A DNA stretch of 64,000 bases from JBKBIP01 sp046297495 (GTDB taxonomy: Bacteria; Planctomycetota; Planctomycetia; Gemmatales; Gemmataceae). The stretch lies in NCBI GenBank assembly GCA_046297495.1, contig JBKBIP010000002.1, positions 1 through 64,000 on the forward strand, written 5' to 3'. The notes under the pieces are model-generated. The model had not been told where the DNA came from and ran no database searches. It saw nothing but the letters and a program-made list of their open reading frames with translations. The position numbers and the translations under genes were made by a program. Within the stretch, counting starts at the first letter, position 1, and the number at the start of each line of letters is the position of its first letter. This document shows positions 40,722 to 49,425 of the stretch, one piece after another.

Positions 40722-41639
40722 ATGTACCTCCAGGAACTCACCGAACAATTAGCGTCTGGCTTGGCACGCCTGCCCGATGATTTTCGCGGGCGGCACAGCG
40801 CCTACTTGCTCGCCGCGCGGAATGACGACGGCGGCTTCTCCGGGCGTGAAGGGGGTTCCGATCTCTACTATACCGCCTTCGCCCTGCGTGGCTTGGCCGT
40901 GCTCGACGCCCTGACGCCAGACATCGCGGCCCAATCCGCCGATTATTTACGCGGCTGCTTGGTGCAGGAAGCCAACGTGGTCGATTTTTTCTCGCTACTC
41001 TATGCGTGTCTCTTGATTCAAGCGTATGGCGGACCGGACGTGTTGGCCGACAGTCCCGCCGATTGGCCGGATCGTGTCGCGCGGACGCTGGAATCGTTTC
41101 GCACCGCTGACGGAGGCTACGCCAAAACCATCGGCGGCGCTTCTGGGAGCACGTATCATACCTTTCTGGTTGGTCTGTGCTATCAGCTTCTGGGCCGGGA
41201 GCTGCCGCGCCAGGCCGAAGTCATTTCTTTTATCCACAGCCGGCGCCGCGATGATGGCGGCTTCGTGGAAATCGCTCCCATGAAACGTAGCGGCACCAAT
41301 CCGACGGCGGCGGCGGTGGGCGTCTTGCAACTCTGCGGCGGGGCACTCGATGGTGAGTTGCGTGCCGGCGTCATCGCTTTCCTGGCGGACATGCCCTCGG
41401 CGGAAGGGGGTTTCCGCGCCAACGCCCGCGCGCCGCTGGCCGATTTGCTCTCCACCTTCACCGGCATCTGGACACTGCGCCAACTCGACGCCCTTGACCA
41501 CATTGACCATGCCGCCGCCCGCCGCTACGCCGAAGCCCTCGACGAAGCCATCGGCGGCTTTCGCGGCGGTCTGTGGGATGAACGGACGGATGTGGAATAC
41601 ACGTTTTATGGGTTGGGGGTGGTGGGAGTGTTGGGGTAG
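40722..41639 (+). CDS. Prenyltransferase/squalene-oxidase repeat protein (single alpha-barrel)
   Basis: 305 residues, one (alpha/alpha)6 barrel of the protein-prenyltransferase beta / terpene cyclase repeat family. Repeats visible: RNDDGGFSGREGGSDLYYTAFAL, FRTADGGYAKTIGG, RRDDGGFVEI, SAEGGFRANARAP, and the end GGLWDERTDVEYTFYGLGVVG. No DxDD protonation motif and no clear Zn ligands (D-x-C...H), so neither a cyclase nor a standard prenyltransferase can be asserted. Third isoprenoid-type protein in this run; overlaps in theme with the SHC-like protein. Confidence 0.78.
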   Translation: MYLQELTEQLASGLARLPDDFRGRHSAYLLAARNDDGGFSGREGGSDLYYTAFALRGLAVLDALTPDIAAQSADYLRGCLVQEANVVDFFSLLYACLLIQAYGGPDVLADSPADWPDRVARTLESFRTADGGYAKTIGGASGSTYHTFLVGLCYQLLGRELPRQAEVISFIHSRRRDDGGFVEIAPMKRSGTNPTAAAVGVLQLCGGALDGELRAGVIAFLADMPSAEGGFRANARAPLADLLSTFTGIWTLRQLDALDHIDHAAARRYAEALDEAIGGFRGGLWDERTDVEYTFYGLGVVGVLG

Positions 41640-41655
41640 AGATTGATCTCATCCG

Positions 41656-41711
41656 GATGATTCATCGTTTCACGCAGGTAGTCCAGAGCGAGCGCGAAAC
41701 GATGAATCATC
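41656..41711. repeat. GATTCATCG-type hairpin, copy F
   Basis: Arms 41656-41675 (GATGATTCATCGTTTCACGC) and 41692-41711 pair in 19 of 20 positions. Variable stem pair is T-A (CGTTTC/GAAACG). Between the convergent stops of the alpha-barrel and lactonase genes. Confidence 0.88.
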
Positions 41712-41723
41712 AAGAAATATCAA

Positions 41724-42791
41724 TCACCTATTCTCCAGCGACATCGCCATGACCCACGGCAAGCTCTTGCCCACGTCATAGGTGTGCAGCCGCGTCAATT
41801 GGCCGGTTTTCTGGTCCACGCGGAAGACGGCCAACTGGCCCGATCCCTCTCCCGCGCCGAAAACATATTGGCCCGCTGGCTCGATGTCGAATGAGCGCGG
41901 CGTCTGTTCCGTCGGTGTTTGGCCCAGGGGCGAGAGCTTGCCCGCGCTGTCGATGGCAAAACCCGCCAGGCTGTCATGGCCACGATTCGACACCCAAACG
42001 AACTTGCCGCTAGGATGCACCTTCACCTCGGCGGTCGTGTTGGAGCCTTTGAAATCCGCCGGCAAGGTGGACAGGGTCTGCGTGGGTGTCAAGCCGCTAT
42101 CCGGGTCGAAGCGGTAGGCCGTGATGCTGCTCCCTTGCTCATCGGAAGTGAAGGCTTGCTTGCCATTGGGATGAAAAGCCAGGTGGCGCGGTCCCGCCTT
42201 GGGAGCGCCGCCGGGGGCTTTGCCGGCCTCAGTCAGCTTGCCCGTCTCCGCGTCCCAACGAAATTGATAGACGGTGTTGGGGGCAACGTGCGGCACGAAC
42301 ACGTAGCGGTTGTCGGGATCAGTGGCGATGGCGTGGGCCGTTTTGGCCGTGGTCACGGTCTGGACCGCTGGTGACTGGATGGTGCCATCGTCGTTGAGCC
42401 GATGCACTGCCACGGTCCCCCCGGCATACGAGGCGGACAGCAGCCAGCGCCCGCTCCGGTCGGTTCCCACAAAGGCGGCGTTCGCTCCCTTGGGCAATTG
42501 CACCGTGTTGAGCAACCGCAACCGCCCCGTCTTGGGATCGATGCGAAAACTAGCCAGCTTGCTGGTGCTCCGCAGCGAGGCGTATAGGTATTTCTTGCTC
42601 GGATCGACCGCCAGTGACCCCGGCGTGCCCTCGACGGCGACGCTGTCCACGGCGGTCAGCTTTCCATCTTCGGAATGTAGCCGATAAATTTGAATCTTCT
42701 GCTCCGGGGCCATCGAGACATACACCAGCGTTTCGGCTTGTACCGTCATGATCGCACCCAGGAAAAAGACCAAGGACAAGAACCAGCGCAT
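41724..42791 (-). CDS. Secreted lactonase-family beta-propeller (YbhE/Pgl-like)
   Basis: 355 residues. Signal peptide FLSLVFFLGAIMTVQA, then the seven-bladed lactonase propeller (PF10282): LAVDPSKKYLYASLRSTSKLASF, IATDPDNRYVFVPHVAPNTVY, GPRHLAFHPNGKQAFTSDEQGSS, VHPSGKFVWVSNRGHDSLAGFAI, and FDIEPAGQYVFGAGEGSGQL. 6-Phosphogluconolactonase is the cytoplasmic namesake; exported planctomycete members probably hydrolyse other lactones or only bind. ATG 42791 has GGAGG seven bases upstream. Confidence 0.87.
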   Translation of the reverse strand: MRWFLSLVFFLGAIMTVQAETLVYVSMAPEQKIQIYRLHSEDGKLTAVDSVAVEGTPGSLAVDPSKKYLYASLRSTSKLASFRIDPKTGRLRLLNTVQLPKGANAAFVGTDRSGRWLLSASYAGGTVAVHRLNDDGTIQSPAVQTVTTAKTAHAIATDPDNRYVFVPHVAPNTVYQFRWDAETGKLTEAGKAPGGAPKAGPRHLAFHPNGKQAFTSDEQGSSITAYRFDPDSGLTPTQTLSTLPADFKGSNTTAEVKVHPSGKFVWVSNRGHDSLAGFAIDSAGKLSPLGQTPTEQTPRSFDIEPAGQYVFGAGEGSGQLAVFRVDQKTGQLTRLHTYDVGKSLPWVMAMSLENR

Positions 42792-42960
42792 GATACGTTC
42801 CTCCGGTGACAAGGATCATCCCCTCTCATCTTCATTCCCAGGCGGCAGCCCAGGAACGAGGAATGGCCTTATTGTATGGAGAACTCTATGCCCCATCGAA
42901 GCGCATATCCTATAAAATGCCGATGACGAAACGAACACTCATACCCAACGAGGAGACAGA

Positions 42961-43785
42961 ATGGACGCCGCACAAGCCTACGTTCTTGGTCAATCCCAGC
43001 AAGCAGCCCGGCGGTTGGAGATTCAGGACGCCCATTTCGCCGAGGTGTCCGAGCATTTGCTGGACGAATTGGCGCTGCAACCAGGTGATCGGGTTGTTGA
43101 GCTAGGCTGTGGTCCCGGCGGCTTTAGCAAGCGCGTCTTGCAGCGGCTGGGGGCGGCGGGCGTGCTGGTTGGCGTCGATTGCAGTCAAGGCCTGCTCGAC
43201 CAGGCCCGCGCCTATCTGGCGGATGCGGGACCAGCCCGCTTCGAGCCGGTGCTGGCCGACATCGCCGACTCGGGAGCGTGGCTCAAAGGAGCGGATGTGG
43301 TCGTGAGCCGGACGGTGCTGCACCATGTCCCGATGGTCGAATTCATGCTAGGCCGGCTGCGGGCGGCGGTTCGGCCAGGAACGCGCATCGGCTTCATCGA
43401 ACCCGATTTTCGCGCGCCGTTGGCTCGCTTGACCTACCTGGAAGCGACGGGCCGGCCAGAGCTGGCGCCGCTGCGGGTCTGGGCCGTGGCCATCAATCAG
43501 CTCTACCAGGCCAACCGCTTGTCCCCTGCCGTTGGCGCTACCCTGGCCCGCGCGCTGGAGCTGGCCGGCTATAGCCGCGTGCGCTCGGCCTGGTCGGAAT
43601 GTCGTTCCGATGGCATGATGATCGAGAACATGCTGATGTTTTACGACGAAGTCCGCGACCGCCTCCACGCCCTAAACATCCTGACCACTGACGAAGTCGA
43701 GACCCAACAACGCTTGCTCCGCGCTCTGCCGGGCGCCAACCTGCCAGCGGTGTGGGGGAGTTACCGCGTGGCCTGCGAGGCATGA
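42961..43785 (+). CDS. Class I SAM-dependent methyltransferase
   Basis: 274 residues. Rossmann methyltransferase of the Methyltransf_11/25 group: motif I VVELGCGPGGFSKRVLQRLG, acidic loop GVDCSQGLLDQA, motif IV VVVSRTVLHHVP, then GTRIGFIEPDF. C-terminal half, about 130 residues, is alpha-helical and substrate-specific. GAGGAGACAGA directly precedes the ATG. Acceptor unknown. Confidence 0.9.
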   Translation: MDAAQAYVLGQSQQAARRLEIQDAHFAEVSEHLLDELALQPGDRVVELGCGPGGFSKRVLQRLGAAGVLVGVDCSQGLLDQARAYLADAGPARFEPVLADIADSGAWLKGADVVVSRTVLHHVPMVEFMLGRLRAAVRPGTRIGFIEPDFRAPLARLTYLEATGRPELAPLRVWAVAINQLYQANRLSPAVGATLARALELAGYSRVRSAWSECRSDGMMIENMLMFYDEVRDRLHALNILTTDEVETQQRLLRALPGANLPAVWGSYRVACEA

Positions 43786-43813
43786 CAGCGAGCGAATGCG
43801 AAGCCGATTGACC

Positions 43814-43842
43814 TTGATTTTGATAGTGAACTAATGTATATT
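43814..43842 (+). promoter_or_regulatory. Orphan sigma70-like promoter
   Basis: TTGATT (43814-43819), exactly 17 bases, TATATT (43837-43842). It lies 28 bases after the methyltransferase stop in a 298-base gene-free stretch (43786-44083) where the next gene is antisense. Could drive a small RNA or antisense transcript to the aminotransferase gene. Nothing else is recognisable there except a run of C at about 43893-43902. Confidence 0.4.
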
Positions 43843-44083
43843 ATCAAGAGTGAGAAGTTTCCTTCCGTTTCATTGTTCCATTCCACCTCACCCCCCCCCT
43901 TTTCCCGACCAACCAATCAAGTCCTGGAATGAAACCACGCGGAAACTATCCGAAAACCTCTTCTTCGCCATGCGGCGCTTCTGAACTTATACACCTGTTC
44001 GCCGGGACATGATGTTCCATGTCCACGCTCCCGCGAATGCCCGAGCACGCCGTCTGGATGAGGAAGTGATGGATGGACGTTTC

Positions 44084-44956
44084 CTATATGATGTCCATCG
44101 TCCCAGCCAAAAATTCCCGTACCGCTTCTTGGTAGGCCTGTTGCAAGCGGCGGGTGATGGGGCCAGGGGCGCCGGCGGCGATGGGTCGGCCATCGACGCG
44201 GACGATGGGCATGACCTCGCTGGTGGTGCCGGTCAGGAATAACTCGGAGACGCGCGGCAAGTCGGCGCGGGTGAGGACGTGTTCTTGTTGGGGAATGCCG
44301 GCGCGATTGGCCAAACGCAGGATCAGGCGGCGGGTGATGCCCGGCAAGATGTCGTGGCTGTTCGGCGCGGTCAGCAATTGGCCGTCCAACACACCGAAGA
44401 AACTGGTGTGCGTCCCCTCGGTCAAGGTGCCGTCGGGCAAGTAGTAAAGCGCCTCGATGCAGCCGGCCTCGCGGGCCGCTTGGGCGGCCAGCACGTTGCC
44501 AAGCAGGTTGGTCGATTTGATGTCACAACGATCCCAGCGAATGTCGGGATGGGTCACGACTGCTGCCCCCTGTTGCCGCGCTTCCACATAAGGATCATCG
44601 AATGGCGCGACATACAAAAACTCCAACGGCGTGACCTGCTTGGGAAAAGGATGCCCGCGTGACGGAGCGGCGCCGCGCGTGATCTGGATATAGACGATGG
44701 CCTCGCCGAACGATCCAGCGGCGATGGTCTCCAACGCGCGCCGGCGCAGGCGCTGCAAATCGACCCCCTGGATACGGATAGCGTTTAGGCTATACGCCAA
44801 GCGGTCGAAATGTTCCTCCAGCAACCAGGGACGCCCCTGATAAACGCGCAGCACTTCATACACGGCGTCCCCGAACAGAAAGCCTCGATCCAAAGCCGGC
44901 ACCGTGGCCTCGGCCAACGGCAGCTGCCGGCCATTGATGTTCGCCAGCGCTTCCAC
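44084..44956 (-). CDS. Class IV aminotransferase (D-amino acid / branched-chain type)
   Basis: About 290 residues, fold type IV PLP enzyme: LDRGFLFGDAVYEVLRVYQGRPWLLEEHFDRL, the PLP lysine in CDIKSTNLLGNVLAAQAARE, and LTEGTHTSFFGVLDGQLLTAP. Makes D-amino acids (for peptidoglycan) or branched-chain amino acids; the sequence reads closest to D-alanine aminotransferase (YEV, DIKSTNLL). Start GTG 44956 chosen over 44962: AAGGAG lies seven bases before it. Last gene of the rpsO-pnp set. Confidence 0.88.
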   Translation of the reverse strand: MEALANINGRQLPLAEATVPALDRGFLFGDAVYEVLRVYQGRPWLLEEHFDRLAYSLNAIRIQGVDLQRLRRRALETIAAGSFGEAIVYIQITRGAAPSRGHPFPKQVTPLEFLYVAPFDDPYVEARQQGAAVVTHPDIRWDRCDIKSTNLLGNVLAAQAAREAGCIEALYYLPDGTLTEGTHTSFFGVLDGQLLTAPNSHDILPGITRRLILRLANRAGIPQQEHVLTRADLPRVSELFLTGTTSEVMPIVRVDGRPIAAGAPGPITRRLQQAYQEAVREFLAGTMDII

Positions 44957-44974
44957 GATCACGCTCCTTGGTGA

Positions 44975-44999
44975 CAGCCGGTCGCCGCAGGACCGGCTG
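44975..44999. terminator. 9-bp hairpin between histidine kinase and aminotransferase
   Basis: CAGCCGGTC (44975-44983) pairs with 44991-44999, loop 7 bases. No T run follows. It lies just upstream of the aminotransferase ribosome site and may attenuate or stabilise the transcript. Confidence 0.4.
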
Positions 45000-45019
45000 G
45001 GGTTGTGGCGGAGACGGCC

Positions 45020-45724
45020 TCACTCTCCCGCAGTCGGCAGCCAGATGGTAAAGCGCGTCCCTTTGCCGACTTCACTTTGCGCCTCCATGCGGCCGCCGTG
45101 GGCCAACACGATCTTGCGGGCAATCGGCAGTCCCAAGCCGTTGCCTCCCGGCTTGGTGGAAAAAAACGGGCGAAACACTTTGGCCAGCACATCGGGGGGC
45201 ATCCCTTGGCCGGTGTCGATCAGGTGCAGAACGACGTGCGGCGCCTGCCAAGCCGCTTGCAACGTGACGACGCCCCCTTCCGGCATGGCTTGCTCGGCGT
45301 TCAGCATCAAGTTCAGCAACACTTGATGAAACAAGTCGCGGTCCAACATCACCGGGGGGAGATTGGCCGGCAGATACGCCTTGATGTCAATGCCGGCTTG
45401 GCGAGCGGTGGGGGAGAAGAAATCCACCATTTCCTCGATGACAGTGGATAAGTCACTCGGCTGGAGGTTGAGATCCTGGAGGCGGGCGAAACGCAGGAAA
45501 TCGTTGGCGATCTCGACCAGGCGCTGACATTCGCTTTGCAGGCGATGAACGCGCTCCACGGCCCGACGTTCCCGTTGGGACTGGGGAGTCTCGAAATCCT
45601 CGGCCAGTAGTTGCAGGTTAAGCCCCAGCGTGCTTAGGTGGTTTTTGATCTCGTGGATGAAGCCACCCGCCAGCTCGGCCAGTTCAGCATATTGTTCTTG
45701 GAGCCGCTCAGCGCCGGGGGGCAT
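45020..45724 (-). CDS. Compact cytoplasmic histidine kinase without sensor domain
   Basis: 234 residues from ATG 45724, overlapping the pnp stop by 17 bases (GGAG about 10 bases upstream). H-box AGGFIHEIKNHLSTLGL (His24), N-box LNLMLNAEQAM, G1 DTGQGMPPD, G2 GGNGLGLPIARKIV. No sensory or membrane segment. The frame remains open much farther into pnp, giving a Pro/Ala-rich stretch; a GTG there (VQEVTTPAHPP) could extend the protein by about 40 residues. No response regulator gene is adjacent, so it is an orphan kinase or feeds a distant partner. Confidence 0.8.
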   Translation of the reverse strand: MPPGAERLQEQYAELAELAGGFIHEIKNHLSTLGLNLQLLAEDFETPQSQRERRAVERVHRLQSECQRLVEIANDFLRFARLQDLNLQPSDLSTVIEEMVDFFSPTARQAGIDIKAYLPANLPPVMLDRDLFHQVLLNLMLNAEQAMPEGGVVTLQAAWQAPHVVLHLIDTGQGMPPDVLAKVFRPFFSTKPGGNGLGLPIARKIVLAHGGRMEAQSEVGKGTRFTIWLPTAGE

Positions 45725-47930
45725 CGGGGGAATCTCCGCTGGCGTTGTCGCCGCGCCGGCGGGGAGGTTGATCGCCGCCGGGGCCTCGGCGCTGGGGGGG
45801 TGGGCTGGCGTTGTCACCTCCTGGACCAGCAGGGCGCCCAGCCTGTTCGCGCAGGAGCACCTTGCGCGACAGCTTGACCCGATCCTGATCGTCGATGGCG
45901 ATGACCTTGACTTGCAAGCGATCCCCCACCTTGACCACGTTTTCGACTTTATCGACAAACTTATCGTCCAATTCGCTGATGTGACACAAGCCGTCACGAC
46001 CGGGCAGGATCTCGATGAACGCGCCGAAATCCTTGATTGACGTGACGCGCCCCTCGTAGATGCTGCCGACGCGCACATCCTCGGTCAGGGCCATCACCTT
46101 GAGCTTGGCAGCCTCGGCCCCTTCGGCTTCGGAATGAGAGATGAACACCGTGCCATCGTCCTCGATGTCGATTTTGGCGCCGGTCGATTCTTGAATGCTC
46201 TTGATGTTCTTGCCGCCGGGACCGATCAACATGCCGATCTTGTCGGGATTGATCTTCACTTGCAGCAGGCGCGGCGCGTAGGTGCTGATTTGGCCACGCG
46301 GCTGGCGCAAGGTGGTCAACATGCTCTTGAGAATCTCACGGCGGGCTTCGCGAGCTTGGTCCAACGTGGCCCGGATGATCTCCTCATTGATGCCGTCGAT
46401 TTTCAGGTCGAGCTGAATGCCGGTAACACCCCGGCCCGTGCCGGCCACTTTGAAATCCATGTCGCCGAAGTGGTCCTCATCCCCCATGATGTCCGTCAGC
46501 AGGACAAAACGATCCGGCTCCTTGACCAAGCCGATGGAGATGCCGGCCACCGGATCGGAAATGGGCACGCCGGCGTCCATCAGCGACAACGTCCCGCCGC
46601 ACACGCTGGCCATGCTGCTGGAGCCATTCGATTCCAGGATGTCGGAGACGACGCGGATGGTGTAGGGGAATTTCTGTGGGTTGGGGATGACCGCCTTCAA
46701 GCTGCGTTCGGCCAAAGCGCCATGGCCAATCTCGCGGCGGCCGGGCCCTCGGATCGGTTTGCACTCCCCCACGCTGAAGGGGGGGAAGTTGTAATCGAGC
46801 ATGAATTTCTTGCTGTATTCCTCTCCCAGGCCATCGACGCGCTGTTCGTCGCTGACGGTTCCTAGCGTCGTCGTGACCAGAGCTTGCGTCTCACCTCGGC
46901 AAAAGATAGCCGAGCCGTGCGTGCGCGGCAAGACGCCGACTTCACAAGTGATGTCGCGCAGCTGCTTGGGATTGCGGCCATCGATGCGCTTCCCTTGCAG
47001 GATCAGATCGCGGACCACGCGTTCTTCCAGGGCGTCGAACGCGCGGGCCACCTGTTCGAGGGTGAACGGCGGTTCGGGATTATCCTCGGGAACTAATTCG
47101 TCAAAGATACGCTGGCGCAAGCCGCGCATGGCGCTGGCTCGTTCCTGCTTGCCGGCGGTCTGCTTGCAGCGGCTCAATTCGTCGTAATACTTTTCGCGCA
47201 CCACTTCCCAGGCGGGGTTGGGCGGGGGCGGCGCGGGGTATTCCTTGGCGGGCAGACCGGCCGCGCCGCGCAGCTCCTCGATCATGTCCACGATGGTGGT
47301 GATGGCCTGGTGTCCGAAGAGGATCGCCTGGATCATGTTCTCTTCGGAGATCTCGCGGGCGAAGCCTTCGATCATGGTGATGGCGTCGCGCGTGCCAGAG
47401 ACGATCAGGTCCAGCTCGCTTTCCTCTAGCTGCGAATGCGTGGGGAGCAAGACCAGCTCATTGGCGATGCGGCCCACCCGAACCGATGCCGTGGGTTTCA
47501 GGAAAGGAATTGGCGAGAGGTGCAAGCAAGCGCTGGCGCCGATCATCGACAACACATCGGGATCGTTTTCTTTGTCGGCGGACAACACAACCGCCATGAC
47601 TTGCACTTCCCGATGATACCCGGATGGGAACAGCGGCCGAATGGGGCGGTCGATCAGCCGGCAGGTGAGAATTTCCTTGGTGGTGGGCCGGCCTTCCCGT
47701 TTGATGAAGCCACCGGGAAACTTGCCGGCGGCGTAGGTTTTCTCCCGATAATCAACGACGAGGGGGAAGAAATCACGCCCTTCGTCTTCCTCGCCTTCCA
47801 CAGCTGTCACCAGCGTGACGGTGTCCCCCAAGCGTACTACGACCGCGCCGTGAGCTTGTTTGGCCAGTTTTCCGGTTTCAATGGATAGATTAGCGGCACC
47901 GATTTGACGTTCCACACGACATGCCTGCAC
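45708..47930 (-). CDS. pnp: Polynucleotide phosphorylase
   Basis: 740 residues. 3'-5' phosphorolytic exoribonuclease of the degradosome: two RNase PH domains (first DYREKTYAAGKFPGGFIKREG; second LPRTHGSAIFCRGETQALVTTT), a linker helical domain, KH domain (IGPGGKNIKSIQESTGAKIDIEDDG) and S1 domain (VGSIYEGRVTSIKDFGAFIEILPG). C-terminal tail is Pro/Arg/Asn-rich and overlaps the kinase gene. GTG 47930 with AGGGGG seven bases upstream. Directly follows rpsO, the classical arrangement, where PNPase often regulates its own mRNA. Confidence 0.96.
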   Translation of the reverse strand: MQACRVERQIGAANLSIETGKLAKQAHGAVVVRLGDTVTLVTAVEGEEDEGRDFFPLVVDYREKTYAAGKFPGGFIKREGRPTTKEILTCRLIDRPIRPLFPSGYHREVQVMAVVLSADKENDPDVLSMIGASACLHLSPIPFLKPTASVRVGRIANELVLLPTHSQLEESELDLIVSGTRDAITMIEGFAREISEENMIQAILFGHQAITTIVDMIEELRGAAGLPAKEYPAPPPPNPAWEVVREKYYDELSRCKQTAGKQERASAMRGLRQRIFDELVPEDNPEPPFTLEQVARAFDALEERVVRDLILQGKRIDGRNPKQLRDITCEVGVLPRTHGSAIFCRGETQALVTTTLGTVSDEQRVDGLGEEYSKKFMLDYNFPPFSVGECKPIRGPGRREIGHGALAERSLKAVIPNPQKFPYTIRVVSDILESNGSSSMASVCGGTLSLMDAGVPISDPVAGISIGLVKEPDRFVLLTDIMGDEDHFGDMDFKVAGTGRGVTGIQLDLKIDGINEEIIRATLDQAREARREILKSMLTTLRQPRGQISTYAPRLLQVKINPDKIGMLIGPGGKNIKSIQESTGAKIDIEDDGTVFISHSEAEGAEAAKLKVMALTEDVRVGSIYEGRVTSIKDFGAFIEILPGRDGLCHISELDDKFVDKVENVVKVGDRLQVKVIAIDDQDRVKLSRKVLLREQAGRPAGPGGDNASPPPQRRGPGGDQPPRRRGDNASGDSPDAPRR

Positions 47931-48018
47931 GATACATCCCCCTACACATACTAGCAGGAGGTCCTGTACGGGCTAGAGGCATAGGCCCAAAGGAGGTCGG
48001 GCCAGGGATTGGCGCGCC

Positions 48019-48288
48019 TTACTTACGCAGCCCCAAGCGAGCAATGACCGCGAGATAACGGCTGCGGTCTTTGTTGCGCAGATAGGTCAACAAGCCGGAA
48101 CGCTTGCTGACCATCATCAACAGACCGCGCCGGCTGGCGTGATCTTTCTTATGGGTGCGCATGTGCTCGGTCAGCTCGTTGATACGCGCCGTGAGCAGGG
48201 CAATTTGCACTTCGGGGGAACCGGTATCGGTGTTTTCCCGACGAAATTGGCCAATGATTTCCTGTTTACGGTCCTTTGTGATTGCCAT
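48019..48288 (-). CDS. rpsO: 30S ribosomal protein S15
   Basis: 89 residues, the normal length. MAITKDRKQEIIGQFRRENTDTGSPEVQIALL and HKKDHASRRGLLMMVSKRSGLLTYLRNKD are diagnostic. Binds 16S rRNA helix 22 and the central domain. Start ATG 48288 (upstream codons in the same frame are not used). The ribosome site is weak, as for many rpsO genes that autoregulate. Confidence 0.97.
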   Translation of the reverse strand: MAITKDRKQEIIGQFRRENTDTGSPEVQIALLTARINELTEHMRTHKKDHASRRGLLMMVSKRSGLLTYLRNKDRSRYLAVIARLGLRK

Positions 48289-48556
48289 CGTGGTTGTCAC
48301 CACCTTCGCCGCGTACGTCTCCTGCCTGAATCACGAATTCCGACAACTCATGTTATGTGAATGAATCTATCAGCCCCCGCCAGGAATACAAGGGGAAAAA
48401 ATGGAAAAGCGCTCGGATTCCCTAATCCCGTCCCCCGCCGCCATCGTCCTCCCCCCGCGCCGAGTATCCGCCGCCGTGAAGGGTATTATCTAGGTGGAGC
48501 AGGTACCACGGTTCTAAACTTTTCCCACCCCCTGCTAAACATGCCGCCCCGAAATG

Positions 48557-49201
48557 TCATTCGATCTTCAACAGAACCCGCTGTTGGCATGGGTCGGCGG
48601 CGCGGGGGGAGCGATGCACCAGGCCGCGTCTGGAGTTGCCGGGCCAGCGATTCCCTTTCATCAGACCCACGGCGAAACGCGGCAGCTGGTGGATGATGGC
48701 TCCCGGACGGATCAGGCCGGACTGTTCATCGGGTAAGCCACCGCTGCCGGGACCGAGTTTGTCTCGGTTGACATCGGCATAATCCAGCCATTGCGTTCCC
48801 GGTCCTAGGTAGCAACAGATCAAACGCATGGGGACATTGTCGGTGTGGAAACGCTCACACAGGTTGCCCTGAAATGCCTCCAGCTTGAGGTGCGCGCGGG
48901 GCGCTCCCACGACCTTATGGAACAACCGCGCCAAGAAGTGGATGTCCGCGCGAAACAGGTCCGCGCCAGCGCCAGCCGGCAAACCATGAAACAGCTGGTC
49001 CAGACTTTCGGCTGGATTAGCCACTGTCACTTCACGCTTGCAGCGCAAAGTCGAGAACCCCTCATCGATGTACTCCCGCAAGCCCGGCGGCACGGTTCGT
49101 TCCAGCACTCCCATGAGAACGTGCGGCTCGTGAATCGCTTTCAGCTCGTCGGGTTGATCCGTCCACAAGCAAGAAGATGGTTCGACAGCGGCAGAAATCA
49201 T
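48557..49201 (-). CDS. DUF1826 family protein
   Basis: 214 residues from ATG 49201 (TGGAAG six bases upstream; ATG 49213 also possible). Matches DUF1826: LCERFHTDNVPMRLICCYLGPGTQWLDY and VGLMKGNRWPGNSRRGLVHRSP, with the conserved His-x-Asp and a second His, suggesting metal binding. In other bacteria it occurs with COG0523/CobW GTPases of zinc homeostasis; none is near here. The spacer to the SGNH gene (49202-49425) is AT-rich and probably holds divergent promoters. Confidence 0.82.
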   Translation of the reverse strand: MISAAVEPSSCLWTDQPDELKAIHEPHVLMGVLERTVPPGLREYIDEGFSTLRCKREVTVANPAESLDQLFHGLPAGAGADLFRADIHFLARLFHKVVGAPRAHLKLEAFQGNLCERFHTDNVPMRLICCYLGPGTQWLDYADVNRDKLGPGSGGLPDEQSGLIRPGAIIHQLPRFAVGLMKGNRWPGNSRRGLVHRSPRAADPCQQRVLLKIE

Positions 49202-49425
49202 GGTCACTTCCATTTAATAATACAAAGTAATACTATATTTCCAGTTTACCGTCGCCGTCATCGTTGTCAACACGAACTGAAGCGAGAGGATACTGTTGTG
49301 AGCTGGGTTTGTTGGCATCGGCATTTTCGCGCGTCCACCGTGGACGAGGGGGGTTGGCGCGGTTAGCATATTCCACGTGTTGGCTACGAGTGTTCGCACC
49401 TGTTGTTTCACAAGGAGCATGTATA

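Noticed and set aside
45725..46078. Extension of the histidine kinase frame 5' to 46078
   Set aside because: The extra sequence is Ser/Arg-rich shadow of pnp with no homology or ribosome site; the frame is only open because the DNA is GC-rich.
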